64,000 nt of DNA, taken from CAWKEY01 sp963848675 (GTDB lineage Bacteria; Pseudomonadota; Gammaproteobacteria; Methylococcales; Methylomonadaceae). Shown here piece by piece: positions 1-8,467 of this stretch. The notes under the pieces are model-generated. The model saw only the letters and a list, made by a program, of their open reading frames with translations, was not told the DNA's origin and did not search any database. Location of the stretch: assembly GCA_963848675.1 (NCBI GenBank), contig CAWKEY010000026.1:1-64000 (forward strand), in the 5' to 3' direction. The stretch's first letter is position 1. Every line of letters starts with the position of its first letter. The translations under genes and the position numbers were made by a program.

Positions 1-104
1 ATATAAAGCTGGGAGACCGTAAAGTGGATGTGTTGATTAAAGACAGCCTTACTCCCATCGAGCCCGTGCACCAGCAAGCCTTACAGCATGGTGTTATTCT
101 ATGA
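1..104 (+). pseudogene. MNT-type nucleotidyltransferase, 3' end only
   Basis: The window opens inside a reading frame that ends in a TGA at 102-104. Its last residues, GDRKVDVLIKDSLTPIEPV then QALQHGVIL, match the C-terminal end of minimal nucleotidyltransferases such as the one at 24450-24749 (DRKLDIVLKDARTTDAPIF, RRTGVML). The last codons overlap an ATG in the ATGA arrangement seen in every MNT/HEPN pair of this window. The catalytic GS-DxD part lies outside the window, so whether the gene is whole cannot be judged; the HEPN partner that follows is decayed. Confidence 0.6.
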
Positions 105-414
105 ATCAACCATCGCAACACGACCGCTGGTTTATTGTTAGTCAATTGCTGTTATTGACAAAAAAGAAGTCAGTCATCTTCGCATTACCACCGACCGGAT
201 AAAAGCGCTTCAACCCAATCTAGCCTGGGTTGAAGCACTTGAGAGCAATATTGAAAGTGGCGAAAGGCTTGATGCTTTTGTTACCCGATTCAGTCGATTA
301 CAGGATACTTTGGGCGACAAACTGTTGCCTGCTCTATTGCGCGCCAGTCTGGAATCAACCGGATCCCAACTTGACAATTTGTTGCGGGCCGAAAAGCTTG
401 GCTGGATTAATTAA
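101..414 (+). pseudogene. HEPN (HepT-like) toxin remnant, frameshifted and truncated
   Basis: The ATG at 101 opens a short frame, but from about 151 the recognisable HEPN-like sequence runs in another frame (IDKKEVSHLR, then FVTRFSRLQDTLGDKLLPAL, AEKLGWIN) and stops at 412-414. It resembles the HEPN protein at 23962-24453 (VGRFSRLQDHIGEKLIPRF, AERIGWVANA). The RNxxxH catalytic part and everything after it is missing. The cut lies where the VapC gene from the other strand ends, so a rearrangement joined the two. It is very unlikely to be functional. Confidence 0.6.
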
Positions 415-785
415 ACGCGTATCAAAGCAAGCAAAGAAAATCGAAGACTGCGAAATGCGGCCTGCCTCAAAAGCGGCTGCGAGCTGGACGCTGTCATAGC
501 CGCGTAATGCAAACGTATCGGCATATTCGCCCGCGCGCTCAACCACCGCTTGATCAATTTCCAGTATTACAAAATGCGGCCAATCCGATGCCAGCGCCGC
601 CTTAGCCTGCTCTATGACCACAGCATCTTCAGGCACTTCTCGCGCTCGCCTAGACAATGCTGCATAGGCTTCTGCCCATGCAATACGACAGCCTCGGCTT
701 CCTGCACTTGCGCTTTCAGCTCATCGCTCCCCACCTCAACAATGTAGAGTTTTACTAGGGCCGAAGTGTCGCAGAACAAAATCAT
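355..785 (-). pseudogene. VapC-type PIN-domain toxin, frameshifted
   Basis: The ATG at 785-783 overlaps the antitoxin stop (ATGA) and opens MILFCDTSALVKLYIVE, the usual PIN start with the first acidic residue. Near 695 the frame breaks. The continuation in another frame reads CRIAWAEAYAALSRRAREVP and later GYDSVQLAAAFEAG, holding the second and third acidic positions of a PIN nuclease. The break is equivalent to one lost base, unlike the single-base gains elsewhere in the window. PIN toxins of this kind cut RNA and are held in check by the partner antitoxin. As written the protein would be truncated after about 40 residues. Confidence 0.65.
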
Positions 786-1045
786 CCGCGATCTTCAATT
801 ACCATCGAAGAGACCGGCTTGCCGTGATCTTGCAACCCGAACGCGGCACCCACCGGCTTACCGCCTTGCCAAGTTGCAATGCCTGCGGCTAGCAAGCGCG
901 ATACACCGCTACTATTGGATAAAGGGACACCAATGAGCCACGCCACCACCCGGCGATGAGAGGTTAACTCAATGGTGTGCCCGGATTGTGCTTGACCGAC
1001 ATAGCGGGACAAGTGAGACTTGAATTCGTGCATAGACACTTGCAT
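782..1045 (-). CDS. Phd/YefM-family antitoxin
   Basis: This is an 87-residue protein (possibly 83, from the internal Met5) starting MQVSMHEFKSHLSRYVGQAQ, with the typical Phd pattern of an N-terminal DNA-binding strand-helix and TIELTSHRRVVAWLIGVP. Such proteins repress their own promoter and neutralise the toxin encoded next. The stop overlaps the start of the PIN toxin gene by ATGA, so the two form one transcript. Because the toxin frame is broken, the antitoxin may be an orphan here. The family call rests on length, motif and context. Confidence 0.8.
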   Translation of the reverse strand: MQVSMHEFKSHLSRYVGQAQSGHTIELTSHRRVVAWLIGVPLSNSSGVSRLLAAGIATWQGGKPVGAAFGLQDHGKPVSSMVIEDRG

Positions 1046-1438
1046 TTAAGACCTCTATTTTGTTGATTTACCGAAATTATGACCTTTTTATTTGTGAGCT
1101 GTCAAAGTCAAATTAAAGGTCAATCCGCCTGATGCCGGGGGCAAACTAAAGTGGACCCCGGAATCCGGACATTGGTTTAAGCTATGCTCTGTTGAAAATT
1201 AGAGGCAGGACCGCTTAGAGCAGCGTTAATCCTTAGTCGCGACGTAGGCGTCGCTCCCACGGGCTTTGTGTTGCCCCCACGAGTTTCAACAACTTTCGCG
1301 CCATATTAACCAAAGCCCAATCAACCGCAACCTACCGGATAGTGCCCGGTCGTTTCCCAAGTTTTACAGCAGCCTGTTAAATACTGGCTATACTAACCAG
1401 CGTATGCCCAAACCCCCTCAAAAAAAAGCAGCCTACTT
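1046..1438. other. Intergenic region without a recognisable gene
   Basis: This stretch separates the divergent antitoxin gene and the first glycosyltransferase. It contains one half of a dispersed palindromic repeat (1235-1260) and otherwise no frame with convincing coding character. A pyrimidine-poor A-rich run ends just before the GTG start at 1439. Confidence 0.5.
1235..1260. repeat. REP-like palindrome family, half copy
   Basis: The sequence GCGACGTAGGCGTCGCTCCC recurs, in full or in part, at 22730-22777, 27705-27754 and 28774-28818, always between genes. This copy has one arm only. The shared core is GTGGGAGCGACG and its complement. Confidence 0.6.
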
Positions 1439-2332
1439 GTGAATAACCAAGACTCCATCAGCATCATTCTCCCCGCCAAAAATGAAGCGAAAAATTTGAT
1501 CGACTTATTGCCTAAATTAAAGTCTCTATATCCTCATGCGGAAATTCTGCTTATCAACGATGGCTCAACCGATGAGACTGCCCAAATAGCAACGAATGCC
1601 GGTGTAAAAGTTCTCTCCCACCCCTACAGCCAAGGCAATGGAGCCAGCATTAAAACCGGCGCAAGAAATGCCACAGGCAAACTTCTGGTTTTTATGGATG
1701 CCGACGGCCAGCATGATCCCGAAGACATTTCTGCACTGCTAGACAAATTAAATCACGGCTACGACATGGTAGTCGGCGCCAGAAAAGTCTGCACACACGC
1801 CAGCCTGTTCAGACGCTGTGCCAATGCTTTTTACAACCGGCTGGCCTCGCTGATGACCGGCCATAAAATTGAAGACTTAACCTGTGGTTTCCGGGCAGCC
1901 AGAGCCGATAAATTCCGTAAATTTTTATACCTGTTGCCTAACGGCTTTTCTTACCCTACCACCAGCACTATGGCTTTTTTCCGCTCCGGTTTTCCGGTAG
2001 CCTATATTCCCATTCATGCCGGCAAGCGTGAAGGCAAAAGCCATATTAAAATCGTCAAAGACGGCATTCGCTTTTTTATTATCATTCTAAAAATTGGCGC
2101 CTTGTTTTCGCCTATGCGGCTATTTTTACCCATCAGTGCCGCGTTATTATTTACCGGACTGGGTTATTACGGCTATACCTATTTTACAATCGGCCGTTTT
2201 ACCAATATGACGGCGTTGCTATTCAATTCTGCGCTGGTAACTTTTCTGATGGGGTTAATTTCCGAACAAATATCATCGCTGCATTACAAACATTCTGAAG
2301 AAATCAATAAAAATCAACATCCCAATACTTAA
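1439..2332 (+). CDS. Family 2 glycosyltransferase, dolichyl-phosphate-sugar synthase type
   Basis: This is a 297-residue protein read from a GTG start at 1439. Residues 5-15 form the first strand of a GT-A fold, INDGSTDE follows at 39-46, and MDADGQHD at 86-93 carries the metal-binding DxD. QGNGASIKTG at about 65-74 is also typical of DPM1-like enzymes. Two hydrophobic helices at about 210-260 anchor the C-terminus. Such enzymes transfer a sugar from a nucleotide donor to a polyprenyl phosphate or glycan on the cytoplasmic face. It lies 4 bases before another glycosyltransferase gene, with which it must be cotranscribed. Confidence 0.85.
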   Translation: MNNQDSISIILPAKNEAKNLIDLLPKLKSLYPHAEILLINDGSTDETAQIATNAGVKVLSHPYSQGNGASIKTGARNATGKLLVFMDADGQHDPEDISALLDKLNHGYDMVVGARKVCTHASLFRRCANAFYNRLASLMTGHKIEDLTCGFRAARADKFRKFLYLLPNGFSYPTTSTMAFFRSGFPVAYIPIHAGKREGKSHIKIVKDGIRFFIIILKIGALFSPMRLFLPISAALLFTGLGYYGYTYFTIGRFTNMTALLFNSALVTFLMGLISEQISSLHYKHSEEINKNQHPNT

Positions 2333-2336
2333 CAAT

Positions 2337-3215
2337 ATGACACAGCAACAAACAGGTAAACCGCTAGTCTCTGTGGGCATGCCCGTTTTTAATGAAGCGC
2401 GTTTTTTGCGTGAAACACTGGGAGCTTTGATCAAACAGGACTATACCAATATCGAGCTAATCATCTCGGATAATGCGTCGACTGATACCACTGCACAAAT
2501 TTGCCATGAGTATGCAGAAAAATACCCCTGGATTCGTTATCACCGCTTCGATGTCAATGAAGGCCCGGGTAAAAATTTCAGAACTGTGCTTGAAGCAGCT
2601 ACCGGCAAATACTTTATGTGGGCAGCAGGGCATGATCTGTGGTCTCCCAATTATCTTAGTGCTTGCGTGAATATTCTGGAATCCCATCCTAAAGCCATGA
2701 TTGCCTATGGCAATTCAATCTGGATTGATGACCAAGGCACGTCATTCGGCCGTGAATATGGCTGGGTAGATACACGGGGCATGGATGTGATTGCCCGCTA
2801 CTTCACCATGCTCTGGGGCAATATGCACCCGATTCTGGGCTTGATGCGAACAGAGGCGCTCCAAGCCTGTCCTATTGTTAATACGGTAGGAGGCGATTTA
2901 ATTATTTTAAGTCATCTGGTTTTAAAAGGTGATTTCGTTCATGCGGTTGAGGCTAGCTGGAGCCGGAGAGAATTCCGCACTGAAAATTCCTATCAGGACA
3001 AGCTAAATCGCTATAAAAACAAGGATTATGGATTAGCCTCTACACTGCTGGATCGACTATTTCCTCTTGCTCGCCTCCCTGTCGAATTGGCCAAAGCCGT
3101 GATTCATGCCAAGCAACCACTGCTTGTGCGCTTGCTTATCTTGTTTTTACTATTGCCCAGTTTCCCTGTTCGCTATATTGCCGGCAAGCGACACAACATA
3201 CTTGCACAGAACTGA
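2337..3215 (+). CDS. Family 2 glycosyltransferase
   Basis: This is a 292-residue protein with the GT2 N-terminal pattern VSVGMPVFNEARFL and the nucleotide-binding ISDNASTDTT near residue 45. WAAGHDLW near residue 97 occupies the DxD position with a single Asp, as in several wcaA-like enzymes. A hydrophobic C-terminal stretch (LLVRLLILFLLLPSFPVRY) suggests peripheral membrane attachment. The gene directly follows the DPM1-like gene. The donor and acceptor sugars cannot be read from the sequence. Confidence 0.85.
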   Translation: MTQQQTGKPLVSVGMPVFNEARFLRETLGALIKQDYTNIELIISDNASTDTTAQICHEYAEKYPWIRYHRFDVNEGPGKNFRTVLEAATGKYFMWAAGHDLWSPNYLSACVNILESHPKAMIAYGNSIWIDDQGTSFGREYGWVDTRGMDVIARYFTMLWGNMHPILGLMRTEALQACPIVNTVGGDLIILSHLVLKGDFVHAVEASWSRREFRTENSYQDKLNRYKNKDYGLASTLLDRLFPLARLPVELAKAVIHAKQPLLVRLLILFLLLPSFPVRYIAGKRHNILAQN

Positions 3216-3460
3216 ATGCGGCAAAAATTTGTGCCCTTGTCGTGAGACAACATGGCAAATCAAAAGCCAGAGAGACAACCCCAGGTAACATCCTTGTCAC
3301 TGGATACCCCCATCCCGGCGGGCATAAAGCAACTTACTTTATAAGGGTATGGGATAAGTTAATGGCAAATAGTCAACCTGTCTTAATATCGTCATTCCCG
3401 CATGGATTGCCGGAATCCAGAAGCCATGGCGGCGAGCATAAGTAGAGCCGTGTAAACAAT
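3216..3460. repeat. Intergenic stretch with two REP-like motifs
   Basis: Two short dispersed motifs are recognisable: GGATACCCCCATCCCGGCGG at about 3302-3321, and a block around 3393-3422 containing GTCATTCCCGCATGGATTGC followed by CGGAATCCAG. Related motifs occur together at about 38698-38772. Short open frames across this stretch have no coding character. Confidence 0.5.
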
Positions 3461-4360
3461 ATGGCTATAAAGCGATTCATTCATTGGGCAAAATGGTTTT
3501 TTACCCCGTTGGCCTTACTCTGCCTGGGCTATTTCGGCTGGCAATCCAGGGAAATATTTACCGCATTGTTGATTGACGCCCAACTGGATCGGTTGATATT
3601 GAGCGCACTGTTATGGATGTCGCTACATTTTTTCGCGCCGGTTTTTACTTTGATTATTTTCAAAAGCAGTGCTTTATCGTTAAATTATAAAAAAATCGTT
3701 TTAATTCACGCCTTACGCTTGCCTGCAAAATATCTTCCTGGCGGCATATGGCATTCAGCAGCCAGGGCATCTGATTACCATCAACAAGGACTTTCAACTC
3801 GCTTTATCGGATCCTATTTATTACTCGAAAACATGGTGGCTGCCTCGGTAACTCTAGCTTTGGGTGGATTTATCGTCTTGCAATTACCGGAAAACGGACA
3901 GCCCTGGTTTGTAAAATCGCTAGTTCTAACGATCAGTAGTACATCTTGTGTTGCTATCCTAGTGTTGCCATGGCTATTTGAACGATTTATTTTTCCCTCG
4001 CAACACGTATTGCCCAAGCCCGCCTACTTCTTCAGTATTATTTGCCTTATTGCTTACTGGCTGCTGGCTGCTACAGCCTTTGTTGCTTTCCTGAGCGCAT
4101 TTAAAGGATTAGGACTATCTGTTTCTTATATTCAAGCCGAAGGAATTTATATTTTCTCCTGGGGCATTGGTTTTATAACGCTGTTTGCCCCTCAAGGCAT
4201 TGGCGTTGCCGAATTTGTTTCAGGACAATTACTGAATACGGATATTAACAAGAGCAGTTTTATTGCTTTACTGGCCTCGTTCCGCTTGATTGTTTTTATT
4301 GGCGACTTATTGGCTTGGCTTATTGCCCTCATCATTTCTGAATTCAGTAGTCGCCATTAA
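3461..4360 (+). CDS. Lysylphosphatidylglycerol-synthase-TM-like integral membrane protein (UPF0104 family)
   Basis: This is a 299-residue polytopic protein with about eight hydrophobic helices. Its features include LRLPAKYLPGGIWHSAARASDY in the middle, and FAPQGIGVAEFVSG near residue 245 that matches the conserved P-x-G-x-G-x-x-E segment of the family. Members of this superfamily lie in polysaccharide and lipid clusters and are thought to help move or modify lipid-linked intermediates. It follows two glycosyltransferase genes on the same strand and converges on the large minus-strand operon, with only 4 bases between the stops. The substrate is unknown. Confidence 0.75.
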   Translation: MAIKRFIHWAKWFFTPLALLCLGYFGWQSREIFTALLIDAQLDRLILSALLWMSLHFFAPVFTLIIFKSSALSLNYKKIVLIHALRLPAKYLPGGIWHSAARASDYHQQGLSTRFIGSYLLLENMVAASVTLALGGFIVLQLPENGQPWFVKSLVLTISSTSCVAILVLPWLFERFIFPSQHVLPKPAYFFSIICLIAYWLLAATAFVAFLSAFKGLGLSVSYIQAEGIYIFSWGIGFITLFAPQGIGVAEFVSGQLLNTDINKSSFIALLASFRLIVFIGDLLAWLIALIISEFSSRH

Positions 4361-4364
4361 TAAA

Positions 4365-5183
4365 CTACCCTAATCTTTTCAAATAACCATCCGGCGCAAC
4401 GGTAATGAGCAGCTTGTGCTCAATTGATTTATCGATCTCAAATTGCAGTACCGCCCCATCGCTTGCTTGGCGGCCCTCTTCTTTCAGGCGGCGCAGATAT
4501 TCCCATACTGCCGTTTTGGGATTATCGCCTTTGCCCCAGGGGCGATCCGGAAACATGTCGGCGGGCATGTCTTCGACGATGGTGTCGAACGCCACGCAAT
4601 AGCTGCCAACACTGGCGAGCGGTGCGTAGGCTTCAAGTTCAGCCAATACATGCTCGTGGGTGTGGTTGGAGTCCAGACAGACAAGGATGCATTTGTAATC
4701 TTTCGCAACCTGTTTAACTTGTTCGATGATTTCGGGCGCAATACTGGAACCCTGAATCATCTGGATGCGCGAAGCCATAGGGTGGGCATCGATGGCGGCG
4801 CGATTATGGGCGCGAATGTCAATGTCGATGCCCAGCACCTTGCGGCGTGACACTTTCGGATCGAGCATCTCGCCCGCCACAATGGCGTCACACATATCTA
4901 GTTGCGCCAGCATGGAAGCGCTGAAAATCACGGATCCACCGTGAGCAATGCCGGTTTCGATGATCAGGTCGGGCTTTATCTGCCAGATCAGTTCCTGCAT
5001 GGCGACGATGTCTTGAGGATACTGGATGATGGGGCGACCTTGCCAACTAAAATTATAAGTATAACTCCCTGCAATACCAGCAGCTAACATCCAATCCAGC
5101 GTTTTTTTAGGAAGCTCGGAAGCCTCACCAAGTCGAGCAATATTTTCTTCAACTGCTTTTGAAAATTGTATGTCCACATTCAT
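4365..5183 (-). CDS. CmcI-like cephalosporin hydroxylase / sugar O-methyltransferase family protein
   Basis: This is a 272-residue protein with a Rossmann-type SAM site, IIETGIAHGGSVIFSASML at about 75-93, followed by VLGIDIDIRAHNR and ILVCLDSNHTHEHVLAELEAY. These are hallmarks of the CmcI / rhamnosyl O-methyltransferase family, whose members usually methylate hydroxyls on small molecules or sugars. It is the last gene of the operon and starts inside the stop of the phosphoesterase gene (ATGA). A role in O-methylating the cluster's glycan is inferred from context. An alternative within the family would be a hydroxylase-type reaction. Confidence 0.75.
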   Translation of the reverse strand: MNVDIQFSKAVEENIARLGEASELPKKTLDWMLAAGIAGSYTYNFSWQGRPIIQYPQDIVAMQELIWQIKPDLIIETGIAHGGSVIFSASMLAQLDMCDAIVAGEMLDPKVSRRKVLGIDIDIRAHNRAAIDAHPMASRIQMIQGSSIAPEIIEQVKQVAKDYKCILVCLDSNHTHEHVLAELEAYAPLASVGSYCVAFDTIVEDMPADMFPDRPWGKGDNPKTAVWEYLRRLKEEGRQASDGAVLQFEIDKSIEHKLLITVAPDGYLKRLG

Positions 5184-5887
5184 GAATCATCTCCATTTTT
5201 GGAAACCACAGCAACTTTATCTATACGGCCACCAATTTGCGCCCCAATATATAGATTTTCATAATATTTTTGGGGGAAACCCGCCATCCTCATCGCATGT
5301 GCCGCCTGATCAATATCATACTCAACCCGGTACAAGTGAATGTCGTTACCAGAGAGAACAGCAAAGGCAGCTCTTGAATCCCCATCCCGCGGTTGACCAA
5401 CCGAACCAGGATTACAGTATTTCTGCTGGTCAAACTCGACCAATATTTGGACATGCGTGTGGCCGGTAAAAAAATTTATTGCCTCATGAGGAATATGCGA
5501 TGCCGAAATCTTATACAGATATTGATCGAGCGGATCTTGCCAGCCGCCATGTACAAAATAGTTGCCGTCCTCGATTAAGGTAGAAACAGATCTGCTTAAC
5601 CACTCTAATTGAGCAGATGAGACAATACCGCGTTGGTAATTCGTGATCTCAGAGACCATTTTCGAACGCGGACAGTTTGTACCACTCAGCAGATAACTAT
5701 CATGATTTCCTATGATGTTAATAGCGCCATGAGATTTCAATAAATCAATACACTCACCCGGTTGCGCGTAATATCCCACGACATCACCAAGAGAGATGAA
5801 CCGGGTGCACCCTAGAGAGCAGGCTGTGTGCAACACTGCCTGCAATGCTGGCAGATTGCCGTGGATATCAGACAAAATAGCAATCAT
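5180..5887 (-). CDS. Calcineurin-like metallophosphoesterase (YfcE/MJ0936 type)
   Basis: This is a 235-residue protein. The start at 5887 is chosen because it overlaps the previous stop (ATGA) and places MIAILSDIHGN at the very N-terminus, as in the family; an in-frame ATG ten codons upstream lies inside the ATP-grasp gene. The metal ligands are visible in order: SDIHGN, GDVVGYY, GNHDSY, HGGW and GHTHVQ. Such small enzymes hydrolyse phosphodiesters or phosphomonoesters in the cytoplasm. In this operon it may remove a phosphate from a sugar or ligase intermediate, which is an inference. Confidence 0.85.
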   Translation of the reverse strand: MIAILSDIHGNLPALQAVLHTACSLGCTRFISLGDVVGYYAQPGECIDLLKSHGAINIIGNHDSYLLSGTNCPRSKMVSEITNYQRGIVSSAQLEWLSRSVSTLIEDGNYFVHGGWQDPLDQYLYKISASHIPHEAINFFTGHTHVQILVEFDQQKYCNPGSVGQPRDGDSRAAFAVLSGNDIHLYRVEYDIDQAAHAMRMAGFPQKYYENLYIGAQIGGRIDKVAVVSKNGDDS

Positions 5888-6876
5888 TTCAGAATAAAAT
5901 CCTCGGAATAACGCCATGCACGCCCCTGTATCACTAGCGGCTTTTCGGGCAATATGCCACTAAGGTAAAAGTCAACCGCCATTTCTGCCTCGTTATAGCC
6001 GAAACCTGCACGAAGTGAGGTACTGCTGGATAGCCTAGGATTAATCTCAAGCAAGTAAGGGACGCCATTATCTTTGCGAAATTGATAATTAGTCGGCCCA
6101 GTTGGTTTGAAATACATCCCCAGCTTTTGTGTTGCCTGTACTATGGCTTGATCTGCTATCACTTCCGCATATTGGGTATTACCAGTGGGCGAAAGTAGAC
6201 GACGGAATATAATGGGTGAAAGCGAGTTGCCATCACCAAATCCGAATGCGCCTACGGTGAACTCTTCATCATCATGACCAATAATTTTCTGGATCATTAA
6301 GTTTCCATCTGATTTATTGGTCCAGAAGTGAAAATCGATTTTGTCGTACACTCGAACAATGCCACGCGAGCCATTCCCTTGCCGAGGCTTCATCAAGAAA
6401 GGCGGCATACCGAGTGCGTTAACACATTCATCCCAATCTTGACTTAGTATTGTTGGAATGGGCGAAATGCCTGCCTTTGGCAGCTCCATACCTAATAGCC
6501 ATTTGTCCCGAGCCAGTTCGATCAATTCTGCCTTGTTCAGACCAAGTGTAGCCCCTGTAGCGCTTAATAACCTCCTATGATCATTCAGAAAAAACAAGTC
6601 GATCTCAAGCCCTGGCAACACCAGATCAACTGACTCCCTTAAGAGAATTTCTTGCCAAAAAGCCAGATAATCTGGACTAGATTCGTCGCAACTCGGCTTC
6701 GTGTAAAAGACATCGCAAAGATACGGCCCCAAAGAGTGCTCGTTACGGTCTATTCCAATTACACGAACCGACCTCCTACATTGTCTTAGGGATTTAACTA
6801 TTCCTTGACCGATAATCGCACCGACGCCTGTAACCAAGATATTGAAAGGGGCAAAGGTAGTTGAATATCTCGTCAT
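5884..6876 (-). CDS. ATP-grasp ligase, carbamoyl-phosphate-synthase-like
   Basis: This is a 330-residue protein. The start at 6876 is set by an ATGA overlap with the upstream gene. The order is a PreATP-grasp Rossmann-like part (FNILVTGVGAIIGQGIVKSL), the ATP-binding strand PPFLMKPRQGNGSRGIVRV near residue 170, and the Mg-binding YLLEINPRLSSSTSL near 285. ATP-grasp enzymes activate a carboxylate as acyl-phosphate and join it to an amine or thiol. Next to a DegT aminotransferase, it could attach an amino acid or acyl group to an amino sugar; that is inference. No homolog with a known substrate is recognised. Confidence 0.8.
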   Translation of the reverse strand: MTRYSTTFAPFNILVTGVGAIIGQGIVKSLRQCRRSVRVIGIDRNEHSLGPYLCDVFYTKPSCDESSPDYLAFWQEILLRESVDLVLPGLEIDLFFLNDHRRLLSATGATLGLNKAELIELARDKWLLGMELPKAGISPIPTILSQDWDECVNALGMPPFLMKPRQGNGSRGIVRVYDKIDFHFWTNKSDGNLMIQKIIGHDDEEFTVGAFGFGDGNSLSPIIFRRLLSPTGNTQYAEVIADQAIVQATQKLGMYFKPTGPTNYQFRKDNGVPYLLEINPRLSSSTSLRAGFGYNEAEMAVDFYLSGILPEKPLVIQGRAWRYSEDFILK

Positions 6877-7751
6877 ATCACATCCAAGGGTCCAAAAGCA
6901 GACCAAGTGTCTTGGTCTCGGATGCGTGCAATCCCCTCCGCAATCGATATAGCCGACTCCAACCCAAGCGCACTGAAAGCGTGTGCCCCATCTGGAAAGT
7001 TGAGTGATCTAAATGGCGTTTTGTTTGGATCAATTAACATTTGCCCGCCTTTCCCAAACACTGAGTAAGCCACTGAGGCAATTTCCTCGTAGGTAAGAAA
7101 CTCTGGATGGACGACATCTAAAATTCCATCCACTGATGACCCACCGGCGGTGATCATCATGCTAATTGCATCATCTAGGTGTAAAAAATTACGAACTCCC
7201 TCCGATCTAGGCATGTTGATATCCAGCCCTCTTGCAGCATAGGCAATGATTCTGCCAAACCAAGGTTGATGAAGAATGCACGCGCCAGCAGTGTCATAAA
7301 TTTGTGAAAACCTCAGACTACAGAAACGCCGGCCAAGCCTCTTCATACCCCAGGCAAGGACAGTTTCGGCTTGGGCCTTGGTAAAACCGTAGGAAGTAAA
7401 ATGCCCAAGCTCCAATGTTTCTAATGAGGAAACAGACCCCGCATAAACAATGGCATTGCATCCAAGATGCTCAGCAAGTTCCAGTACCCAAAGGCAGCTA
7501 GTAGTATTCGTTTGAAAATTCTTTCTAATTCCTTCGTAACTGTCGTCGGCAAAACTGGCAGCGCAATGGAAAATCACATTGGCATGGACGTCTTCAAGTG
7601 GTGGAGAAAGAAACCCATTATTCAAATCAAGACGAATATCAGCTTCTGCAAACCGCCCGACCGATATGATCTTCACCCCCATTGATGAGAGGAATGATAT
7701 TAACCGGCTACCAAGCATGGAATTTGCACCGATCACTGCAGCTGATTTCAT
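6873..7751 (-). CDS. NAD-dependent epimerase/dehydratase (extended SDR)
   Basis: This is a 292-residue protein from the ATG at 7751, which overlaps the preceding stop (ATGA). The N-terminal AAVIGANSMLGSRLISFL is an SDR nucleotide-binding site of slightly unusual form (GANSMLG). VIFHCAASF, YAGSVSSLE and the catalytic SYGFTKAQAE (YxxxK) follow in order, then RSEGVRNFLHLDDA typical of sugar epimerases and reductases. It probably reduces or epimerises the sugar nucleotide or a side chain added in this operon. The exact reaction cannot be assigned. Confidence 0.8.
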   Translation of the reverse strand: MKSAAVIGANSMLGSRLISFLSSMGVKIISVGRFAEADIRLDLNNGFLSPPLEDVHANVIFHCAASFADDSYEGIRKNFQTNTTSCLWVLELAEHLGCNAIVYAGSVSSLETLELGHFTSYGFTKAQAETVLAWGMKRLGRRFCSLRFSQIYDTAGACILHQPWFGRIIAYAARGLDINMPRSEGVRNFLHLDDAISMMITAGGSSVDGILDVVHPEFLTYEEIASVAYSVFGKGGQMLIDPNKTPFRSLNFPDGAHAFSALGLESAISIAEGIARIRDQDTWSAFGPLDVI

Positions 7752-8467
7752 TGCGTCGTAGCTTCCATTAGCAGCCCAACGCACAAATCGGGGAATTCGA
7801 TACCCACTTTTAGCATGGCTTGCAAATTGGCTTGAAAATCCGGCAATTTTTTGAGTACGGCTAGCGGTAGAGGTTTCAGGTAGATACCCTCTTCATGCTC
7901 CACTCGATACCCATGATCAACAAGCAATTTTTGCAAAGTATCCCTGCAAAATTGACGTTTGTGCCCTAAGGCCAAGTCATTGGTGTTCAGGCTGTATATG
8001 TCGTCGATTATACCCAACTCGAGCCCTAGACGTCTGTTAAGGGATTTCGCATTGGGTACGGCAACAAAAATTTTTCCAGTTGGTTTGAGAAATTTTTTGT
8101 ATCTGGCAAGAATCAAACCCGGATCATCAACGTGTTCAAGAATAAACCCCATGACGACAACATCGAATAGTTCGTTGGTATTAAAAGATTCGAAGTAATC
8201 AAATACCAGTTCCGCTGAGGAATCGGGATGATTTTCTCGAAAAAGATCAACCACGACTTGCGACCCTTCGACGATAACATGTTTGTCACAGGCAGCATTG
8301 AAAATTGAAGCGGTAATTCCGTGACCTAGCCCCAGTTCGAGCAGTGACTCGCAATGTTCGAATCGCTCGGTAATACGCTTGGGATACCAGTGCAACATCA
8401 AGTCATTTTCTATGGCTGTGGCGCCATTAGGAAGGTATTCGGATGTCACTGCATCAAGGTTGTTCAT
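7748..8467 (-). CDS. Class I SAM-dependent methyltransferase
   Basis: This is a 239-residue protein from the ATG at 8467, which overlaps the WbqC stop. The SAM-binding motif I is LLELGLGHGITASIFN, followed by HVIVEGSQVVVDLF (acidic post-I residue), DVVVMGFILEHVDDPGLIL, and KPTGKIFVAVPNAKS. This is the Methyltransf_11/23 pattern typical of small-molecule methylation. The acceptor is not evident. Its place among sugar-decorating genes suggests an O- or N-methyl group on the glycan or its substituent. Confidence 0.8.
   Translation of the reverse strand: MNNLDAVTSEYLPNGATAIENDLMLHWYPKRITERFEHCESLLELGLGHGITASIFNAACDKHVIVEGSQVVVDLFRENHPDSSAELVFDYFESFNTNELFDVVVMGFILEHVDDPGLILARYKKFLKPTGKIFVAVPNAKSLNRRLGLELGIIDDIYSLNTNDLALGHKRQFCRDTLQKLLVDHGYRVEHEEGIYLKPLPLAVLKKLPDFQANLQAMLKVGIEFPDLCVGLLMEATTQ

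Noticed and set aside
1140..1200. Possible insertion-sequence end (AAAGTGGACCCCGG)
   Set aside because: There is no partner end, no transposase remnant and no target duplication.
3242..3445. A 67-residue frame between glycosyltransferase and flippase-like genes
   Set aside because: It runs through REP-like repeats and lacks a ribosome-binding site or known domain.
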